Shown here: positions 45,126 to 55,690 of the stretch, one piece after another
Layout of the letters: every line of letters begins with the position of its first letter
Numbering within the stretch: the first letter of the stretch is position 1
Assembly (NCBI RefSeq): GCF_000321225.1
Contig: NW_004450944.1
Location: 774,591-838,590 of the forward strand
Reading direction: 5' to 3'
DNA from: Odobenus rosmarus divergens
Taxonomy: Eukaryota; Chordata; Mammalia; Carnivora; Odobenidae
DNA length: 64,000 nt
Made by a program: the position numbers and the translations under genes
Notes under the pieces: generated by a model
Database searches by the model: none
Seen by the model: the letters and a program-made list of their open reading frames with translations, nothing else
Told to the model about the DNA's origin: nothing

Positions 45126-46274
45126 CTGATGGATTGGGCCATAAAAAATAATGATTAAAGACTTAAACTTGCCTCACATTTTGCATGCATTTATTCATCC
45201 CTCATAATAACAACAACAAAGAAAAACAATCCTCATATTCTGGTCCTGCTCTCGCCTCCTTTATAACTGGAGCCCTACACCTGCGAAGCGTAGGGTAAAA
45301 GAGCGGACATTCTGGACAAGGTAGAGATAGGAGTTATCCACAGTTCTCGAGCAGCCACAATGACACGCTCATAACTAAATACAAGATCAAAGACACAAGT
45401 GCCCCCATTCCTATGAGTAAAGGCTGCCCGGAACGAATGCAGAAGCTACATGTCCTATTTCAACATTCGCACCAAAATCAAATCTCCCATGTCACACATC
45501 TGAAAATGTTTTTCACTTGGATAACAATGCAGTGAAATAGAGTGTGTCAGAGAGCTGCCAGTTCCTGCCATTGTTAATTGACTGCTGCATTTCATTGAAG
45601 TCGTTTTTTTACAGAAGTCAAACATGAAGATGTTTTATCTCACAGGAAAGACAAAGGAAGTGAAAAAGAAACCTCTGACCTCAAAAGACAAATCGTCAGC
45701 CGCAAGATAAGATGTCAGTATTTATATCTGGAATTTTGCATTTCCTTGCCCTACTGTCATCATTGTCGAGAAAATTCTCAGTTGATGCTCTGTGGTTATT
45801 TATTTCTCATGCCTTTATTCATTGTCCACTGGGAGTCAGAATCTGTGCTAGAAGACATGAGGTGAGGAGACCAGAGACAGGAGGACCATCCCTGGCCTCA
45901 GAGAGGCTGAAGTCAAACAAGAAATAGCTATGTTGGTGACAGAAGTATTTGGGCACATGAATGACTTACTTCACATGATATGGAAAAGTATCTCGCGGGA
46001 CATGAGCAGATCCCATCGAGTCTAAGCTCATGGAAGGAAGGTAGCTGGCTTCCTGAGGGAACTGTATGTTTGAACCAGGACTGGCAGCATTTACCTGAGG
46101 TTCAAATTAAGGAAACAGAGTCACAGCAGACTGTGTAAAGCTAGTTCTTCTGTTTTACTGTCTTGTCCTCTTTTGCCAAATGGATTGGCTTTCTCTGAGA
46201 GCAGCAGTGTCTACGTGGCAGCAAAGGCCCCAGCTCTTGATCCAGAAGGAGTGGACAGCTGGGCAGTGGTGGAT
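45126..46274. other. Single-copy DNA, no gene seen
   Basis: Includes a motif-rich AT block at 45,480-45,720 (CATTGTTAATTGACTG, TGCATTTCATTGAAG, AAGATAAGATG) described under findings. No ORF or repeat of note. Confidence 0.3.
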
Positions 46275-46440
46275 CTCATAAGCTTGGGTAGACTAGACCT
46301 GGACTCAAATCCCACCTCATCATGTGGCCTGGGTGAGTCACATCATCTCAATGGGCCCCTATTTCCTTACTTGTAAATGAGTGTATTGCCCTCTACCTTA
46401 AATGGTGTTGCAGTGAGTATGAATGAGACACCTCGAAACG
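46275..46440 (+). mobile_element. MIR SINE
   Basis: GACCTGGACTCAAATCCCACC, GTGGCCTGGGTGAGTCAC, CTATTTCCTTACTTGTAAATGAG and GTTGCAGTGAGTATGAATGAG preserve both halves. Confidence 0.75.
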
Positions 46441-47069
46441 ATGACAATGTTAGTGTTGCTCACGAATCTGCTGTGTGTGCAGGGCTGAGCAGGAACAGTG
46501 CATCAGGGACAGCTTGTCTCTTCTCTGCTCGGCATCAGTGGGGGCAGCTCCAACGCTGGGAGCTGGAGCCACCCAAAGTCTCGCTCACATGTCAGTGTGG
46601 CCTTAGGTGGGGCTGGTGGCTGCAACCCCTACACGTGGCCTTTCTATGGGGACTGAGCCAATGGTGGCTGGTCTCAAAGACAAGTGTGCCTAAAGAAGAA
46701 GATAGCCAGGTACAAGCCATGTCGTCTCTGATGGTCTGGCATTGAAGCCACTCTGTGTCCCTCCCCACCTTCTCTCTGTCACTGAATTCTATCCAGACTC
46801 CAGGAGAGGGAAAGTAGCCTTCCCTGCCTGAGGGAGCATGGCAAGGTTCTAAGCAATAGTGTTGTGGCCATTTTTGGAAGATCAAATCCGCCAGTGATGT
46901 CTACTGACATCCCTTTGATGCTAATTCCCTGTTATATGGAAACCTATGATGCTACGAAAAAAGAGAAAGAGAAAAGCGAGGCCAGGAAGAAATGTACAAG
47001 AGTGGGAGAGAGCAGACAGAGTAAGGCTTTTATATTGGGATGGGGTCCCACCATCACAACCCCTCTTGG
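46441..47069. other. Single-copy DNA, no gene seen
   Basis: Open frames of 97-122 codons on opposite strands overlap one another and show no protein family. Confidence 0.3.
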
Positions 47070-47230
47070 CGAGCAACCAGCTTCTTTGTGCTCCCTGGTG
47101 CTCCCATTTCTACAATGGGGACAACAGCCATGCCTGCTTCACAGCAGTGTTGTGGGAATTGAATTAATCCATTAAACTGCTTAGAGCCTCACCTGGCACG
47201 TAGTCTGCGCTCCATCAACAGGAGCTATAG
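47070..47230 (+). mobile_element. MIR SINE
   Basis: CCCATTTCTACAATGGGGAC, CAGTGTTGTGGGAATTGAATTAATCC and CTTAGAGCCTCACCTGGCACGTAGTC match the MIR core to its 3' end. Confidence 0.7.
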
Positions 47231-48599
47231 TTTATGTTCTCCTCAACCACCTTGGTGTTGGTGTGGCCCTGCGACCATACATCCTACACTGAATCCTTCA
47301 GACACCTGGAAACAGGTACACAGCTGCCCCCTGTCAGAGAATTCACACTCACGCCAGCATAACCGAGCTAGAGCACACAATCTCTCTGACGCACGGTTGA
47401 ACCTAGAAATCGAGAAATGTCCCCGGGTTGCCACACACTGGGTTTTATAATGTCAATGTTACATACCCTTCAAGCCAGCATGTCCCTGTCTCCCTCTTCA
47501 GTTCAGCCCCAGCCTCCCCAGCATCCCGAAGGGCTTGCACATTTTATCTTTTCAGAGTAGAAGTTCAGAAGTCCAGATCTCTTGTCTCCATCTACAACAC
47601 ACAGAATTAGCCGTTTAGGGTTTTGGAAACATTTTTAAAATACCATGCACAACCACAAGAGGACTTGCCTCACTGAGCTCTGGAAGGATGCAGTGATAGC
47701 TAGGAGTGAAGCCAATGGCCTCCCCTTCCTTGTCTGGCCCTCATTCCCACCTCTGGGCCAGGTAACTAAAGACAGGGTTTCTTTACCAGAACGTTCTCTA
47801 AATCCCTATGCCAATGCTCAGATTTCTAAAACTCCCAAATACTCTTTCACTTTAAAAAAAAAAAAATGGAGCTAATTAGCAACCAGCTCTCTTCTCTATC
47901 AATGAAGTGTCAAATTGTTTTCCATTATGCCCTTGCATCATCTCAGCTTCTAGAAATTTAAAGAGTTGTGCAATCTTCCAGTCTAGGACTTTGGAGATGG
48001 GACCAACCTGAATATGAAATTCTGAATTATCCCCCTTTTTCATTTTTTTTGTATCAAAGCCCTAACCTTTCCAAAATTACCTAAGCACACAAATGCAATC
48101 AAATTGCTTGCAAACAAACAGAAACAAAACACAAATATTAGATCAAAGCTCAAGTTCTTTTGACCATCACCACTAACACCTGGAGCCTACATCCTTGGCA
48201 GAGGAGGACACTTATAATTTGGGATTATATCTTTCCAGATCACTTCTGTGCATTCGAAGATTTAATATCTCTCTCTTTCTCTCTCCCACATACACACGTG
48301 TTGCTTTTCCAAATAAATGTTCATTGTGTGTCATCCTCCACCTTGCTTATTCCATGCTCAAGATGTCCTATCAACTCCCTACATCAGTATAAGAAGATTC
48401 TCTTATTTTATTTTTGTTACTCTTTGGTAATATTTCATAGTTTCAGCTCTTCCATCAGGCTGTGTAACTGGACTGACTCTCTCTCCAGCGTGTCATGTCA
48501 CATGCGTCCCTTCATTCTCTGGAATCAAGTTCGGCCTCTGGCCTGGAACAGCCTCCCTGGCCCTCTCCTCACTCTCGAGAAGATTCAGTTCATAGGCCT
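47231..48599. other. Single-copy DNA, no gene seen
   Basis: An A12 run lies near 47,854. A 171-codon frame at 48,160-48,675 starts at TTG and runs into a MIR, so it is not supported as coding. Confidence 0.35.
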
Positions 48600-48830
48600 G
48601 TGGGCAACACATATGATGTTGAATCCCAGCTGCATCTCTCAGGCAAATCACTTAACTTGGGTTCCTTCTGTGTAAAATGGGGTGACTGTAATAGCACCTA
48701 CCTCAAAGGGGTGTTCTAGGGATCAAGTAAAGTAATTCATGGAAAACAATGGCTCATTGCAGGTTGCTTAGTGAATAGCTCAATAAATGTTCACTGCCAC
48801 CGTCACCAATATCAGTGGTCACCATCATTA
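48600..48830 (+). mobile_element. MIR SINE, nearly full length
   Basis: TTGAATCCCAGCTGCATCTC, CAAATCACTTAACTTGGG, TTCTGTGTAAAATGGGGTGAC, GTAATAGCACCTACCTCAAAGG and AGCTCAATAAATGTTCACTGCC give head, core and tail in order. Confidence 0.8.
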
Positions 48831-48847
48831 TCATCCTCACCTTTTTT

Positions 48848-49038
48848 TTTAAAGATTTATTTATTTATTTTGAGAGAGTGAGAATGAGAAAGAGAGTACA
48901 TGAGAGCGGGGAGGGTTAGAGGGAGAAGCAGGCCCCTCGCCGAGCAGGGAGCCCGATGCGGGACTCGATCCCGGGACTCCAGGATCATGACCTGAGCCGA
49001 AGGCAGTTGCTTAACCAACTGAGCCACCCAGGCGCCCC
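48848..49038 (-). mobile_element. SINEC (CAN-SINE), reverse
   Basis: Reversed copy ending GAGCCACCCAGGCGCCCC. Exact 17-bp target duplications TCATCCTCACCTTTTTT at 48,831-48,847 and 49,039-49,055. Confidence 0.96.
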
Positions 49039-49083
49039 TCATCCTCACCTTTTTTAGGTAACAATTTAAATCCCACTTTCCTT

Positions 49084-49306
49084 ATTTTTTGTTAAAGATT
49101 TATTCATTTATTTTAGAGAGAGAGCACGTGTGAGTGCTCAAGTAGGGGGAGGGGCAGAGGGAGAGGGAGGGGAGAATCCCCAGGCAGACTCCCTGCCAGG
49201 TGCAAATCCTGACCCGGGGTTCAATCCCAGGACCCTGAGATCCTGACCTGAGCTGAAACCAAGAGTCAGAGGCTCAACCAACTGAGCCACCCAGGCACCG
49301 CACCCC
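49084..49306 (-). mobile_element. Older SINEC copy, reverse
   Basis: Reversed copy of the older type: CAGACTCCCTGCCAGG, CTGAAACCAAGAGTCAGAGGC and GAGCCACCCAGGCACC. Exact 12-bp target duplications CCCACTTTCCTT at 49,072-49,083 and 49,307-49,318. It lies 45 bp from the preceding SINE. Confidence 0.93.
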
Positions 49307-49318
49307 CCCACTTTCCTT

Positions 49319-49677
49319 TTTAATACAGGTTTTCCTCTGACTCCTATTTCACACATAGATGAGATTACTGATAAATAGTCGAAGTAAGCTTTAAGGCCCA
49401 TTCACATCATTTCACAATGTCTTCTAATCTTTGCTAACAGATATACAAGAAGTTGGGAGTTAATTTACTGGCCCACTATATTCAGGATGAGCCACACAGT
49501 CACACTGAGCAAAGGAAGCCATGTAAGAACAAGAATATAAACCAATAGAATTAGAAGTAACAAGATTAATTTAATGTATTAGATGATGATGTTTTGCTAA
49601 AACTCAGTCACTCCTTGTAACATGAATATAGCAGTTTCATCTTCTGTGAGGGAAGGACTACCATAAGAGAATAAACC
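49319..49677. other. Single-copy spacer
   Basis: AT-rich; nothing recognised. Confidence 0.35.
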
Positions 49678-49693
49678 AAGAATTTCCCTTAAA

Positions 49694-51483
49694 ATTTTAA
49701 AACAAAGACTGTAACAAGAGACAAAGAAGGAAAATGTATAATCATAAAAGGAACAATCCAACAAGAACAAAAAGTAATTGTAAATATTTATACACCCAAC
49801 ATGGGTGCACTCAAATATATAAAACAGTTAATAACAAACACAAATGAAGTAATTAACAGTAATGCAATAATAGTAGGGTACATTAGTACTGCACTCACGT
49901 CAATGGATAGATCATCCAAAGAGAAAATCAACAAACTGTGGCTTTGAATGACATATGGGACCAGATGGATTTAACAAATGTATTCAGAACATTCAATCCT
50001 AGAACAGCAGAATACACATTCTTTGCAAGTGCACAAGGAACGTTCTCCAGAATAGATCACATATTAGGCCACAGAATAAGTCTCAACAAATTCAAAAAGA
50101 TTAGTCATACCACGCATCTTTTCTGACCACAAAAATATGAAACTAGTAATCAACCACAAGAAAAAATCTGGAAAGGGCATAAATACATGGAGGTTAAATA
50201 ATATGCTACTAAACAATGAATGGGGCAACCAAAAAAAATCAAAGATGAAATTAAAAAATACATGGAGACAAATGAAAATGAAAACAATATAGTCCAAAAT
50301 CTTTGGGATGCAGCAAAAGCTGTTCTAAACGGGACGTTCATAATACAGGCTTACCTTAAGAAGCAAGAAAAATCTCAAATAAACAAGTGAACCTTACACC
50401 TAAAAGAGTTTGAAAAAGAAGAACAAACAAAACCAAAACCAGCAGAAGGAAGGACATAATAAAGATTAGAGCAGAGATACATGAAACAGGGAAACTATAA
50501 AAACAATGAAACAGATCAATTAAACCAGAAGCTGTTTTTTTGAAAAGATCAACAAAATTGATGAACTTTTAGCTACATTCACAAAAAGAGAGAGAGAGGG
50601 AGGGGGCGGGATGAGTAAGAAGAGAAAGGGGAGAGAGAGAGAGGGAGAGGAAGCACTTAAATAAATAAAATTAGAAATGAAAAAGGAGAAAGAACAACCA
50701 CCACCACAGAAATGCAAAGGACTATAAGAGAATTTAATGAAAAATTATATGCCAACAAACTGGAAACCTGGAAGAAATGGATAAATTCCTAGAAACACAC
50801 AGCCTCCCAAAAGTGAATCAGGAAGAAATAGAAAATGTGAACAGAATGATTACTAGCAACGACATTGAATCAGTCGTCAAGAAACTCCCAACAAAGGACA
50901 GTCCAGGACCAGATAGATGGCTTCACAGGGGAATGTTACCAAACACATAACGAAGAATTAATACTGATTCTTCTTAAACAATTCCAAAAAATAGAAAAGG
51001 AAGGAAAATGTCCAAATTCATTCTATGAGGCCAGCATTACCCTGAAACCAAAACCAGATAAAGACTCCACTGAAAAAAGAGAACTACTACAGGCCAATAC
51101 CCCTGATGAACATGGATGCAAAATTCTCATAAAATACTAACAAACAAAATCCAACACTAAATTAAGAAATCATTCACCACAATCAAGTGGGATTTATCCC
51201 CAGTTGCAAAGATGGTTCAGTATTCAGAAATCAATCAATGTGATACATTACATCAATAAGAGAAAGGGTAAAAGCCCCGTGATGATTGCAAAAGATGCAG
51301 AAAAAGCTTTGACAGAGGACAACATCCATTCATGATAAAAACCCTCAACAAAGTAGATTAGTAATAAACAGAACTGTTGAATCACTATACTGTGTACCTG
51401 AAACTAATATAATACTGTATGTTAACTATATTGGAATTAAAATTTTAAAAATAAAATTAAAAAAAAATAAAAGAGAAAAGAAA
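49694..51483 (+). mobile_element. Carnivoran L1, 5'-truncated and internally deleted
   Basis: Starts within the ORF2 endonuclease domain and runs through part of the RT. It then jumps at about 51,360 to the last part of the 3' UTR (ACCTGAAACTAATATAATACTG, GTTAACTATATTGGAATTAA) and an A-rich tail. Target duplications AAGAATTTCCCTTAAA and AAGAATTACCCTTAAA at 49,678-49,693 and 51,484-51,499 differ at one base. A purine-rich GA/GGA tract at 50,585-50,655 lies inside ORF2. Confidence 0.92.
49705..51358 (+). pseudogene. L1 ORF2 remnant (endonuclease and partial reverse transcriptase)
   Basis: ORF2p normally supplies endonuclease and reverse transcriptase for retrotransposition. Here the endonuclease is readable at 49,938-50,126, including the Arg-Ile-Asp-His-Ile-Leu-Gly box that carries a catalytic Asp. 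A frameshift just after it moves the next box (Ser-Asp-His, about 50,120-50,128) to another frame. The RT finger region is open at 50,865-51,140 with Pro-Asn-Ser-Phe-Tyr-Glu-Ala-Ser. The motif A region (Asp-Ala-Glu-Lys-Ala) appears near 51,295. The copy stops before the catalytic motif C, so it cannot encode an active enzyme. Confidence 0.85.
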
Positions 51484-51499
51484 AAGAATTACCCTTAAA

Positions 51500-52190
51500 T
51501 GCAGTTTGGTGTGTGGAGTGGCTTGCAGGGGTGAGAGGCACCCCTAAACAGACCACCTAGGGCAACAGCAAGCTCTGGGGTCCCATATCACACTGACTCC
51601 GGGCCATTCACTCACAGAGTGCAATGGCAGGTGGGATGCTCACACAATTCTAATTATCCCAGTCTCTTTTCCACTCTACATTCTCCCTCCACATTTCTCT
51701 ATCTGAACTACTGTGAAGCTTTTATTTTTTACCCAAGACTGCATTTGTCCTTCACTTGGGGCAGCCATTATCTATCTCCTAAGCCCACTCTGCTCCTTCC
51801 CTAGACCCTGCCACAATTCCAATTTGTAGGACAACTTGGTCCCAAGGCAAATTAAATAAATGAGAATCCAGAGGCAGGCACTAAAATTACCTAGCGGAGC
51901 TTGTCTCGAAGCCTCAGCTCTTCAAGGGTTCTTCTTCCTACCTACATATCTAAGAAGTTTTAAGCATGCCCCATGCTTACGTTCACACCCCAAAGCAAAA
52001 ACAGCAGAATCTCCGGGGGCCTGCACCCATGCAGCCCTATTTTTCAAAGCCCACTGGGTGATTCCAGTGTGCAGCAAAGGGGAAGAACCAGTGATCTAGC
52101 AATTAATGACTTTCAAACTCTTTTGACTTCTGTCCACAGTAATAAATACATTTCACATCATGACCCACACCATACACATACATTCAAAAC
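51500..52190. other. Single-copy DNA, no gene seen
   Basis: Nothing recognised beyond chance frames of up to 93 codons. Confidence 0.35.
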
Positions 52191-52206
52191 AGAAACAAAT
52201 ATTTTT

Positions 52207-52367
52207 TTAATATTTTATTTATTTGAGAGAGAGAGAGAGACAGCACAAGCGTGAGGGGCACAAGAGAGAAGGAGAGAGAGAATCTCAAGCAGACTCCACG
52301 CTAAGCATGGTGCCCGATGCGAGCTGAAACCAAGAGTAGGTCGAAGTAGGCACCACCCAGGTGCCCC
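52207..52367 (-). mobile_element. Older SINEC copy, reverse, internally deleted
   Basis: Reversed copy with (GA)n, CTCAAGCAGACTCCACGC and CACCACCCAGGTGCCCC. About 40 bp around the usual GGACCCTGAGATCATGACC block is missing. Flanks AGAAACAAATATTTTT and AGAAACAAACATTTTA are the aged target duplication. Confidence 0.9.
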
Positions 52368-52452
52368 AGAAACAAACATTTTATAAAACAGTACTTAGCT
52401 CTTACATCCAGATGTTTTCTGTTCCATTCACTTTTATTTAAAACAAGGCTGG

Positions 52453-52643
52453 GGCACCTGGGTGGTACATTTGGTTATGTATCTGACTCTTGGTTTCAGC
52501 TCAGGTCATGATCTCATGGGGCATGGGATCGAACCTCCACAAGGGACTCCCCACTCAGAGGGGAGTCTGCTTGAGATTTTCTCCCTCTGCCCCTCCTCCA
52601 CTCTCTCTCTCTCTCAAATAAATAAATAAATCTTTTAAAAAAA
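52453..52643 (+). mobile_element. Older SINEC copy
   Basis: Head GGCACCTGGGTGGTACATTTGG, older-type GACTCTTGGTTTCAGC and GTCTGCTTGAGATTTTCTC, tail AAATAAATAAATC. Exact 14-bp target duplications TAAAACAAGGCTGG at 52,439-52,452 and 52,644-52,657. Confidence 0.94.
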
Positions 52644-52778
52644 TAAAACAAGGCTGGATGTGCCCAACTTCCTATTTCATAATCTCTTAGGGGTCATGAC
52701 CCACAGTTTGAAAAACACTGCCTTAGATGACCCAGAATAGTTAATTACTAAACACTATCCTCAGAATAAACATATATT

Positions 52779-53580
52779 TCAAAAATTCCCAAAGACCATG
52801 TGTGAAGCCCTGAAAATAAGTCCATATTTACAGATGTCCATTTTGAAAATCTGTATAATCCACATCTTTCATTTGACAAAACAGGAAAAGTCAAACTCAT
52901 GTACGTTCCCTCTCATACGCACATATGCCTGTGTATTCATTTTTTGAAAAATCTTTAAACAACTGCATCGTGGGCCCCCAAGCTTACCACTCTTCAAACT
53001 CAATGATGTTGTTTCAATGTGTGTAGCTCAGGGGTGCCAGTCTTAATTTTTTCTTTGCTCATACACCATTGTGCATCACACAGTATGGAGCCTGAAGTAG
53101 GTATTTGCATTAATACTGTTGACTGAGTTCTAGCATCCCGGCATACATTTCCAATTTTGATTTAACAAAATAATGCATTAAGTAGGCTAATAAGCACATC
53201 TGGCTATCGGGAGAAGGGGATTTGCTGTCACTGCAGTTATCTTAGTTACCATGCTTGTAACATCAGACCATAGTTTCAGGTATCTGGTGCTCTCAATACA
53301 CAGGCAAAATGAAGAGAATTAAATGTTGCCACCAATATTCAATTTGCACTAATGTTGCTGCAGTAGCATCCCCGAGTGCTTAATACAAAGTGTTCTGAGC
53401 CCCTGAGGGAAAAAACCTGCCAGGCAAAATGCTATTAGCTAATTTCCAAAGGGGTTTTGACTTAGAAAAATACAAGAACTCAGCAAACCCAAACAAAACT
53501 TAAGTATAGATATTAAACTGAGCTAACAGTGGATATATATTATATATATTCAAAAATTCCCAAAGACCATGTGTGAAGCC
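52779..53580 (+). repeat. Exact 31-bp direct repeat, 771 bp apart
   Basis: Positions 52,779-52,809 and 53,550-53,580 are identical (start TCAAAAATTCCC, end TGTGAAGCC). The second copy interrupts a TATATA/CATATATGACATATG stretch, as if inserted. Neither copy lies in a recognised transposon. Confidence 0.9.
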
Positions 53581-54238
53581 ATATATGACATATGTTATAA
53601 AATCTTCCATACAGAAATGTAAAACACCAGCCACATAAAGATTATCTTTATATAAGAAAAATATAACTGATCATTAAAAAGAGCAGCTGACTGATGGAGG
53701 CTTCCCATCAGTCTCAGTGAAGGAGCTGGAAGGGTTGCTGTGTTGGTCTCACCGAGTACACGCAGAGGTATTTCCTCAGCAAAGGGCGTCTGTTCTCACT
53801 TGGTCATTGAACTTTAACATGGTCGTGTTCCTAAGAGAAATGCAAATTCATTTCAAACTTACACTGGTTGCCTAGCAAATCAGACTTTCTCTAGGGAATA
53901 CTAAAGTGTTTCTCACCTTCACAACTTTAAATTATCTTGTTTTAATTTGATTTCTCTATGGAAAAAAGCTAAATTTATGGGGAAGTGTCTGGATTACAAC
54001 TATTCATTGATCAACAAATACTGATTAAGCATCTATTAGGTGTGACTGCACACACCTAATACTCATCAGAAGCTCTAAAGCCCTTATGAAATATTTAAAA
54101 ACTGAAACCCTCAAGGTAAAACAGATTGAAGAAAACAGGCTGCCGAACAACGTTACCAAAGTTAGTATGTGTTAAAAGAAAACATTGTTCTAAATCCTAA
54201 TGAACTGGGAAATGTGGAGTTATACAAAGTAAAACAGG

Positions 54239-54268
54239 GTTGTTGTTTTGTTGTTGTTGTTGTTGTTG
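54239..54268 (+). repeat. (TTG)n short tandem repeat
   Basis: About nine TTG units with one TTTTG interruption. Read on the minus strand it gives a short poly-Gln run in a chance frame. Confidence 0.9.
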
Positions 54269-54764
54269 CAAGATTTCTAGAGCCTCTATGTGACTATAAT
54301 CTAGAAGGGTTAATTTATGTTCTAGTGTCTCCCAAAATTCTTTAACCAAAGAGCTTTTATTGCTGACCATCTCAGGATTAGACCAGCTGTGAAAGACGGT
54401 GACCCAGAGCATGTTTTCTCCCTCTTTTCCATTTCTTAAATTAACTGTATCAGAGAAAGGCACTGCAATCTATCTCTTTAGGGAGGACAACAGAGAGAAA
54501 GAGTGCAAAGAAAATGGCGCTACTATTATCAGAGTGAGACTCCGTATGGCTGGGCTGTCAGACGCAGTGACTAGCCTGCATGGTTGTTGATCGCCTATAA
54601 CGTGGCTCGTCTGAATTCAGATGTGTTGTAAGTAGAAAACACACACCAGGTTTTGAAGACTTAGTAAAAAAATTGTACAACATTTCATTAAAAAATTTTT
54701 ACATTGCTCACATGTTGAAACTGATATACTGGATTAAAGAAAATATATTATTAAAATTAATTTT

Positions 54765-54921
54765 GGGCACATGGGTGGCTCTGTCGGTTAAGTGTCTGCT
54801 TTCGGCTCAGGTCATGATCCCAGGGTCTTGGGATCAATCCCCGCATCGGGCTCCCTGCTTAGCAGGGAGTCTGCTTCTCCCTCTCCTGCTCCCCCTGCTT
54901 ATGCGCCCTCTCTCATTCTCT

Positions 54922-54966
<45 letters not shown>

Positions 54967-54967
54967 A
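54765..54967 (+). mobile_element. SINEC with expanded (AAAT)n tail
   Basis: Head GGGCACATGGGTGGCTCTG, full body, tail with about ten AAAT units at 54,924-54,966. Flanks AAAATTAATTTT (54,753-54,764) and AAATTTAATTTT after the tail are the likely target duplication. Confidence 0.93.
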
Positions 54968-55047
54968 AAATTTAATTTTACCTATTTTAAAAAAACATTA
55001 ACCACTAGAAAATTTAAAATGACATATGTGGTTCACATTATATTTCT

Positions 55048-55263
55048 TTTTAAAAAGATTTTATTTATTTATTTGAGATAGAGAGGGAGAGACAGAGCAT
55101 GAGTGGAGATACTGAGTGGAGTGGAGAGAAGGGGCAGAAGGAGAAGGAGAAGCAGACTCCCCATTGAGCAGGGAGCACGACGCAGGGATTGATCCCAGGG
55201 CCCTGAGATCGTGACCTGAGCTGAAGGCAGATGCTTAACCGATTGAGCCACCCAGGCGCCCCA
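55048..55263 (-). mobile_element. SINEC (CAN-SINE), reverse
   Basis: Reversed copy ending GAGCCACCCAGGCGCCCC. An extra AGTGGAGATACTGAGTGGAG block in the purine-rich middle makes it slightly long. Target duplications TCACATTATATTTCT and TCACATTGTATTTCT at 55,033-55,047 and 55,264-55,278 differ at one base. Confidence 0.95.
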
Positions 55264-55367
55264 TCACATTGTATTTCTATTGGGCAGCATTTCCTTATGG
55301 ATAGCCCTCAAAATCTTACTGGTCACTAATACCACATGGATATCCCCTATCCCTTGTCTGGTGCACG

Positions 55368-55368
<1 letters not shown>

Positions 55369-55413
<45 letters not shown>
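55369..55413 (+). repeat. (CA)22 microsatellite
   Basis: About 45 bp of uninterrupted CA, the longest pure dinucleotide run in the window. Confidence 0.95.
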
Positions 55414-55415
<2 letters not shown>

Positions 55416-55519
55416 TGGCGGCTCAGCGTAAAACACCTTACCCTCTACAGCCATCTCTTGCTACAATCCTGCCCATCCTTTAAGATCCATCTCAAACTAT
55501 AGCAGGCAACTGCTGGTGT

Positions 55520-55690
55520 TTATTAAGAATTGATTACAGGCAAGGTACTGTGTTAAGTACATTTCATGTGACTCCCTTAAGCCACATCACAGCACCTTTA
55601 TGAAGTGGGCAGCATTCGATTCTCATTTTATACCTGGAAGAGGTGCTCATGGGCTGCACCAGCAGCAGGTCAGTGGAAAGCCCAGATTCA
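55520..55690 (-). mobile_element. MIR SINE (reverse)
   Basis: GGCAAGGTACTGTGTTAAGTACATTTCATG, CATTTTATACCTGGAAGAGG and CAGCAGGTCAGTGGAAAGCCCAG match the reversed MIR order. Confidence 0.65.

Larger units (their letters stand above)
52658..54752. other. Single-copy DNA holding an exact 31-bp duplication
   Basis: No gene seen. The 31-bp direct repeat (52,779-52,809 and 53,550-53,580) is listed separately. A (TTG)n tract lies at 54,239-54,268. Confidence 0.4.

Noticed and set aside
48160..48675. 171-codon plus-strand open frame
   Set aside because: It opens at TTG rather than ATG and its last part is a MIR SINE. Composition is unremarkable and no domain is visible.
54197..54463. Minus-strand frame with a poly-Gln run
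   Set aside because: The Gln run is just the (TTG)n tract read in reverse; no coding context.
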